Source: Schistosoma mansoni
Lineage: Eukaryota; Platyhelminthes; Trematoda; Strigeidida; Schistosomatidae
Direction: 5' to 3'
DNA length: 64,000 nt
Assembly (NCBI RefSeq): GCF_000237925.1
Contig: NC_031497.1
Location: 12,570,512-12,634,511 of the forward strand
Shown here one piece after another: positions 61,201 through 64,000 of the stretch. The notes under the pieces were generated by a model. That model saw nothing but the letters and a program-made list of their open reading frames with translations. It ran no database searches and was not told where the DNA came from. How positions within the stretch are numbered: position 1 is the stretch's first letter; every line of letters starts with the position of its first letter. The position numbers and the translations under genes were made by a program.

Positions 61201-64000
61201 ATCAGTACAAAGAATTCTTTCATAATATTAGTTATCATTTTATTAAAAGTGCCTTATGCGGTCAATTGACAGATAATTTTTCAATATAGTAAATGATTTA
61301 TTGTTTTTCTCTATACTTTCCGAAACTTATGCTCATTTTGAAGATTATTCAACCAAAGTTGATCAATGCTCAATATTGTAGCAATTTTGTACACATTCGA
61401 TGGAAAAACGGTAATATAGTTCATGTGCAAATTACACCTGAAATGTATCGTTCATACTCTCGACGTATGCATTCTAGATTAAATGCTATTAAACATCGTT
61501 TAGATCTATTAAGACAAGGTTCAAGGGAATTATTTGGAACCATAACAGAAGACAATGTAAGCTTGTATTGTTGTTAAACCAGCTATACAAAATGATGTAA
61601 AGTTAAATTTAATTGAGCATATTATTAATATTATTTTGTTAATTTTCGGATAATAAATATTAATACTTTAAATATTATAAATGTCATACTTATAAGCAGC
61701 TTTTATTCTCTCAGTGATATCATTCTCACTTACTGATACGTCTTGTTGGTGAGGTGGAAAATTTGACTTATATGGGTAGTATCATCGATGAACGTGGAGG
61801 ATCCGATGCAGACGTAAAGGCGAGGAGTGGCAAAGCAAGGACAGTTTTCCTACAATTGAAGAACGTATGAAACTTGAAACAACTGCCAGCCAACATCAAA
61901 GTCACAATCTTCAATACAAACGTCCAGACAGTCATACTGTAAGCAGCTGAAGCTAGGAGAACTACTACAACCATCATCAAAAAGTACAAGTATTTGTAGA
62001 CAATTTTCCACGCAAGATTCTCAATATCTGTTGACCAAGTACCATCGGCAACAACATACTGTGGTAGAGGACAAACCAGCTTCCGTCTGAAGATGAAAGT
62101 AGGAAAAGACGTTGGGAGTGGATATAACATACATTACGGAAATCACCAAACTGAGTTACGAGGCAAGCCCTTGCATGGATTCCTGAAGGGAAACGGAAAA
62201 GAGGAAGGCTGAAGGACACACTATGTCGAGAATTGAAGCAGGCATGAAAAAGATAAATAGCAACTGGAAAGGATTGCACAGGAAATAGTTGGATGGAGAG
62301 TGTTTGCGAGTGGCCTATGTTCCTCGATGAGGGGTAACAGGCGTAGGTAAGTAACCTTGTGAGTGAGAGTTGATATCCATAAAATTGAAACAGCATGGAT
62401 ACCGTTGTTTACAAATAACTAGTTCAACTTAAATGAGATAAATTATAATATCAGGTCTGAAAACTAGGGTGTAGTTTAAGGTTCATTTAATTTGTAATAT
62501 AGTAACTCACTAATCCTCCAATATCGTGCGTGGGATTTCATCTCACTTTTGATTACCTTGATTCCACTGGTCACAGGTTCTTTCTAGATCTTTCAGAAAT
62601 TCACTCAAAAGTTAGTCACTAATGACCAAACAATCGCCTTTATGTTAAAGTGATTTTCTATCAACTAAACATAATACGAAATTTATTTTCGCTGGTTTTC
62701 TACTCAGTTACTCGAAGGTAGTCTGCTTGTCACGAGACGTAGATCATATTTTGGTTTATGGTTGTTGGCATCTTGACTGGGAAATAATAAGATGGCAAAG
62801 TAATTGCTCAGTACTTCTTTGTTTGTATTTTCTTACCATTTAAAATCAATTCATGCCTAACTACTGCCTACGTCGATGTGCATTGTTGGCTGAAGTAGGT
62901 TTAAACAAAGATAGAAACGGTCAAATCAACACATAGCATCGGTTCACGAAGTGATTGAGTTTTAGTCCAAGTCATCATCGGAGATGGAAACTATCTCATT
63001 AGAGTCCGAGCGATAATTGTGATCAGCGGTCGTAAACATGGCTGAAAATTGATTACCCTCTCGCTTTATTTCACACCGAATTTCATGATTTCATATTATT
63101 TCATGCACTTTATTCCTCGTGTTATCTTAATGTTTATGTACTAATGTGACAATTTGAGCCGAAGTACAAGTGAAGTAGTCTCTAAGATGATTCTGATCAA
63201 TTGATTGATAACTGAGCTAACATCAATAATGAAAATTTCTTTTTAATCATAGATATTTGTTCACAAAACTCGTCATTAAGAAAATGCAAGTTTACTACTA
63301 CTTTTTTAAATTTGGTAGTATGAAATCATTAACAATAATTATATTATTATCAGAAAGGGTTTTGTGGAGATTTAGTATTTTCATAGTTGCAAGCGTGAGT
63401 CAATTGAAGCTAGACCACCAAGGAAAACCTGGAAGCACTGAACGGTCGTTTCGTCCTATCGTGGGACTCCTCAGCAGTGCGCATCCACGACCTCATATGC
63501 TCATTAGTGACTGGAGTTCTAGTGAGAAGCAGTGACCAGTGGAGTTCATACCACGTCTGTTGTGAGATAGGAACTCACTGAAGACAACTGGTGAACGGTC
63601 GCTCAACTTCGTGGATCGGTTGGAGTTAGACATAAACACCATGGGATGCCGGCTCAGTGGTCTATCGGTTAGGTGCTCTGGCGCGAGACTGGTAGGTCCT
63701 GGGTTCGAATCCCGAGAGGCGAGATCGTGGGTGCGCACTGCTGAGGCGTCGCACAATAGGACGGAACGGCCGTTCAGTGCTTCCAGGTTTTCCTTGGTGG
63801 TCTGGCTTCAATTGACTCACGTTTGCAACTATGGAAATAATTATATTAATTCATTTTTCTATTTGTTGTGTAATAGGTATATATTTTAATTGATACCAGT
63901 ACATCAATGTTATCTAGTATAAAATTTGTTAAAGAAAAATTGTTACAATTAATTTATGAACAGTTGAAATATAAAAATCGTCTTAATTTTATCGCATTCA
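46313..64000 (+). CDS. VWA3A/VWA3B-like protein, 5' part (8 exons, continues past window)
   Basis: Exons 46,313-46,603, 46,636-46,886, 46,920-47,079, 51,780-51,949, 56,810-57,051, 60,011-60,330, 61,359-61,556 and 63,877 to the edge join in frame (about 585 residues). Order: a WLSMYGLK module, first vWA domain, a linker with GGPPKGWGQHEDC and a helix EELEEARSLLQRIEEVLHDI, a second WLSIHGLKAQ module with KHCDGVV, the segment VHVQITPEMYRSYSRRMHSR, and a second vWA domain opening VYILIDTSTSML. This repeated 'WLxxxGLK + LTxGSRxxFG + vWA' layout is that of animal VWA3A/VWA3B, whose function is poorly known. The start ATG follows a possible acceptor at 46,297, so earlier exons are possible. Which VWA3 paralogue it is cannot be decided. 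Confidence 0.88.
46604..46635 (+). other. 32 bp micro-intron
   Basis: GTATGTTAAT to TTTTTAAAG. Its removal keeps the frame open (DVYN|VIAKKGYIKQ). Confidence 0.75.
46636..46886 (+). CDS. VWA3-like exon 2 (start of first vWA)
   Basis: Encodes VIAKKGYIKQLKMKITQAVD, LTWLTSGSRSIFGVIQEHSA, VFLLDIKTQSPEIFSDF and SLKCLISEQIANMKMINMI. The metal-site motif DxSxS is replaced by DIKTQ. Confidence 0.88.
46887..46919 (+). other. 33 bp micro-intron containing an in-frame TAG
   Basis: GTAGCTTTTG to GATGTATTAG. Its length is a multiple of three and it begins with an in-frame stop. Removing it gives NMIRCQDEPYFFSDELVSVD, which fits the vWA strand-helix pattern. Confidence 0.7.
46920..47079 (+). CDS. VWA3-like exon 3
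   Basis: Encodes CQDEPYFFSDELVSVDTSTL, NMLEWINTLERLSFSSSSC and TTDCILRMGQFKK. Donor AAAAAG|gtgagt, phase 0. Confidence 0.85.
47090..48130. other. VWA3 intron, nothing recognised
   Basis: AT-rich DNA before the solo LTR. Confidence 0.5.
48139..48536 (+). mobile_element. Solo LTR fossil with 5 bp target-site duplication
   Basis: A 398 bp unit from TGTTGGGATGACC to CAGACGTAACA, flanked on both sides by ACGCC (48,134-48,138 and 48,537-48,541). An internal CTATAAAATCCC looks like the promoter box of an LTR. There is no internal region, so it is a solo LTR left by recombination. Orientation is inferred from the TATA-like box. It differs from the LTR type at 2-460 and 54,805-55,310. The perfect flanking repeats suggest a moderately young insertion. 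Confidence 0.8.
48545..51775. other. VWA3 intron, nothing recognised
   Basis: About 3.2 kb of AT-rich intron. A faint block around 49,240-49,330 (GAGGATCGAATCCGCCC) resembles a tRNA-like B box and may be an old SINE. A C run sits near 51,490. No exon or element could be supported. Confidence 0.5.
51780..51949 (+). CDS. VWA3-like exon 4 (end of first vWA)
   Basis: Acceptor CATATAGAG|TTC. Encodes FESVYLITEGESTMTSPELL, ENIVKTLKHPLHIVSYCCED and MKTIDYLHNLCTYTGGR. YLITEGE replaces the usual YLLTDGR of vWA motif III, another sign of metal-site loss. Donor GGACG|gtaaga. Confidence 0.88.
52330..52715 (+). mobile_element. Decayed LINE 3' end
   Basis: Degenerate match to 17,330-17,655: GAACCATGTAG..., ACCTGGTTAGGGTCAGTATG, CTTGTCGTAACCATTGGTTA, CACAGGTGTATTCACTATTT, ending in GGCTGACTCATTGACTG. 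Only the 3' terminus is present. Confidence 0.7.
52725..54340. other. VWA3 intron, nothing recognised
   Basis: AT-rich intron DNA. A 60-codon open frame at 53,732-53,914 has no recognisable domain or splice context. Confidence 0.5.
54515..54745 (+). mobile_element. Unclassified ~230 bp insertion inside the LINE
   Basis: LINE sequence on the left (CCGACAACAGTTTC) resumes on the right (TTCCTTGAACTTAAGG). The insert has a GC-rich first half (GTTGCGTCGAGGTTGCAATA, GACGCTTTCAATGCGTCGGA) and an AT-rich second half with AATAAATATATATTCG. It could be a SINE or a small DNA element. No tRNA box or inverted ends are clear. Confidence 0.5.
54805..55310 (+). mobile_element. Solo LTR-like fossil nested in LINE
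   Basis: A 506 bp unit with TGTTATGTTC ... GGATATAACA ends, so TGTTAT/ATAACA form inverted termini. It is flanked by TCATT on the left and TCGTT on the right, a likely 5 bp target-site duplication with one change. LINE sequence is continuous across it, proving insertion into the LINE. Same family as 2-460 and diverged from it. A long TA microsatellite lies inside. Confidence 0.75.
55173..55209 (+). repeat. (TA)n microsatellite
   Basis: About 18 TA units within the LTR-like unit. Confidence 0.95.
55743..55770 (+). repeat. (AAT)n microsatellite
   Basis: About nine AAT units at the same place in the LINE 3' end as at 1,522-1,558. Confidence 0.95.
56085..56805. other. VWA3 intron, nothing recognised
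   Basis: AT-rich intron DNA just before exon 5. Confidence 0.5.
56810..57051 (+). CDS. VWA3-like exon 5 (linker)
   Basis: Completes GGRFHAYCINTHIPSYSPSC across the splice, then VNKVEYGGPPKGWGQHEDC and EELEEARSLLQRIEEVLHDI. The helix-rich part likely forms a short coiled coil. Donor CTTAAAG|gtataa. Confidence 0.88.
57060..57425. other. VWA3 intron, nothing recognised
   Basis: AT-rich intron between exon 5 and the RTE LINE. Confidence 0.5.
57430..59130 (-). mobile_element. RTE-clade LINE fragment (abundant schistosome type)
   Basis: On the minus strand the tail is GGGGTAACAGGCGTAAGTAA then GTAAGTAAG. Upstream of it are C-terminal blocks (YMGSIIDERGGSDADVKARS, RTTTTIIKK, GNGKEEG). A deletion junction near 58,110 joins these to RT blocks (DLLIYVTPPTTEEVRMTIRQ, FKSWKAIGPDNIY) running to about 59,130. 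Many stops. This is a different subfamily from the 13.74 kb LINE, recognisable by its GTAAG-repeat tail. Confidence 0.85.
59140..60005. other. VWA3 intron, nothing recognised
   Basis: AT-rich intron up to exon 6, possibly including the older 5' edge of the LINE. Confidence 0.5.
60011..60330 (+). CDS. VWA3-like exon 6 (second WLxxxGLK module)
   Basis: Acceptor TTTTTCAG. Encodes DSNYECSQPAPITNSCEFGW, SSKEWLSIHGLKAQHLDFYD and VSFKHCDGVVNVLKPPLNVN, then a polar region to SSQIWSSNA. Donor AATGCA|gtaagt. It is an internal duplicate of the module in exon 1. Confidence 0.9.
60335..61355. other. VWA3 intron, nothing recognised
   Basis: About 1 kb of AT-rich intron. No repeat recognised. Confidence 0.5.
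61359..61556 (+). CDS. VWA3-like exon 7
   Basis: Encodes LINAQYCSNFVHIRWKNGNI, VHVQITPEMYRSYSRRMHSR and HRLDLLRQGSRELFGTITED. It leads directly into the second vWA domain. Acceptor CCAAAG, donor GACAAT|gtaagc. Confidence 0.92.
61690..62360 (+). mobile_element. RTE-clade LINE 3' fragment, inverted twin
   Basis: A plus-strand copy of the 3' end of the element at 57,430-58,105. One 120-codon reverse frame translates identically in both, and stops in the LINE frame are shared. It is truncated at CTTATAAGCAGCTTTTATTC and ends at GGCGTAGGTAAGTAAC. It lies between VWA3 exons 7 and 8. Confidence 0.9.
62370..62850. other. VWA3 intron, nothing recognised
   Basis: AT-rich intron between two retroelement fragments. 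Confidence 0.5.
62860..63215 (+). mobile_element. Decayed LINE 3' end
   Basis: Blocks CCTACGTCGATGTGCATTGT, GGTCAAATCAACACATAGCA and TCATCATCGG match the PRRAMLTSIGDGWKR...GGQTKTWHQ part of the 13.74 kb LINE. The end, ACTAATGTGACAATTTGAGC, matches the LINE 3' untranslated region. Strongly diverged. Confidence 0.6.
63385..63505 (-). mobile_element. SINE fragment with intact-looking hammerhead
   Basis: Minus-strand piece of the same SINE as 63,640-63,835, without the tRNA-like head: ATGCGCACTGCTGAGGAGTC ... TTCCAGGTTTTCCTTGGTGG, TCTAGCTTCAATTGACTCAC. It faces the plus-strand copy, so the two form an inverted pair about 230 bp apart. Confidence 0.75.
63428..63482 (-). ncRNA. Hammerhead ribozyme (schistosome SINE type)
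   Basis: On the minus strand: GCACTG, CTGAGGA, GTCC-CACGATA-GGAC, GAAACGACCGTT, CAGTGC. Stem I is a perfect 6 bp helix (GCACUG/CAGUGC), stem II a 4 bp helix (GUCC/GGAC), stem III a 2 bp helix with a GACC loop, and cleavage would follow GUU. All core bases of CUGAnGA and GAAA are present. A very short stem III is characteristic of schistosome SINE hammerheads, which often work better as dimers. Confidence 0.75.
63640..63835 (+). mobile_element. tRNA-derived SINE with decayed hammerhead
   Basis: A tRNA-like head (63,647-63,722) has an A-box-like TGGTCTATCGGTTAGG and a B box GGTTCGAATCC. Then a hammerhead-like part (63,729-63,785), GCACTGCTGAGGCGTCGCAC ... GGACGGAACGGCCGTTCAGT, and the tail CCAGGTTTTCCTTGGTGGTC. 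The ribozyme core is changed at two key places (CUGAGGC for CUGAGGA, GGAA for GAAA), and stem II is mismatched, so cleavage is not expected. It is the SM-alpha-like architecture of a Pol III promoter plus ribozyme. Confidence 0.8.
63877..64000 (+). CDS. VWA3-like exon 8 (start of second vWA), runs off window
   Basis: Acceptor GTAATAG. Encodes VYILIDTSTSMLSSIKFVKE then KLLQLIYEQLKYKNRLNFIA F. DTSTS is a complete DxSxS metal-binding motif, unlike the first vWA domain. Phase 0 joins the donor at 61,556. The exon is cut by the window end. Confidence 0.9.

Noticed and set aside
63647-63722. tRNA gene
   Set aside because: It has A- and B-box-like blocks but is followed directly by the hammerhead-like and tail parts of a SINE. 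It reads as a SINE head, not a genuine tRNA.

Overview
The window is nuclear DNA of a blood fluke, Schistosoma or a close relative. The evidence is an AT-rich, intron-rich layout with tiny 32-35 bp introns at the 5' ends of genes, several RTE-like LINEs, Penelope-like elements with a GIY-YIG domain, and SINEs carrying hammerhead ribozymes of the SM-alpha type. I worked by eye and ran no searches, so family names rest on motif recognition.

Three host genes can be supported. (1) GID8/TWA1 homologue, + strand, 2,096-4,499, two exons, a subunit of the CTLH/GID E3 ubiquitin ligase. (2) A BLM-type RecQ helicase, - strand, at least 18 coding exons between 8,238 and about 35,093. Every core helicase motif, the zinc-binding/RQC region and an HRDC domain can be read, and all exon phases join. 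Only the 5' start is unresolved. (3) A VWA3A/VWA3B-like protein, + strand, eight exons from 46,313 running off the right edge. Its first vWA domain has a degenerate metal site and its second has an intact one.

Most of the remaining DNA is mobile. 1-2,055: a solo LTR and nested LINE pieces next to GID8. 8.4-33.4 kb: the BLM introns hold at least seven LINE insertions, a Penelope-like element and SINE pieces. Two 2.2 kb LINE copies (22.19-24.40 and 31.14-33.35 kb) are almost identical. 36-43 kb: an intergenic zone with a Penelope 3' fragment and a CR1-like LINE. 47-64 kb: the VWA3 introns hold a solo LTR with target-site duplications, a LINE interrupted by an LTR and an unknown insert, a near-identical inverted pair of RTE fragments, and at the far right a SINE with a well-formed hammerhead.

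The most surprising item lies inside a BLM intron. A correctly bordered 65 bp exon of a MutS homologue (most like MSH2, containing TGPNMGGKST) sits just upstream of a nearly full-length LINE. Exon and LINE together are bracketed by a perfect 13 bp direct repeat, as expected if the LINE copied itself with 5' flanking DNA from an MSH2 intron (5' transduction with exon shuffling).
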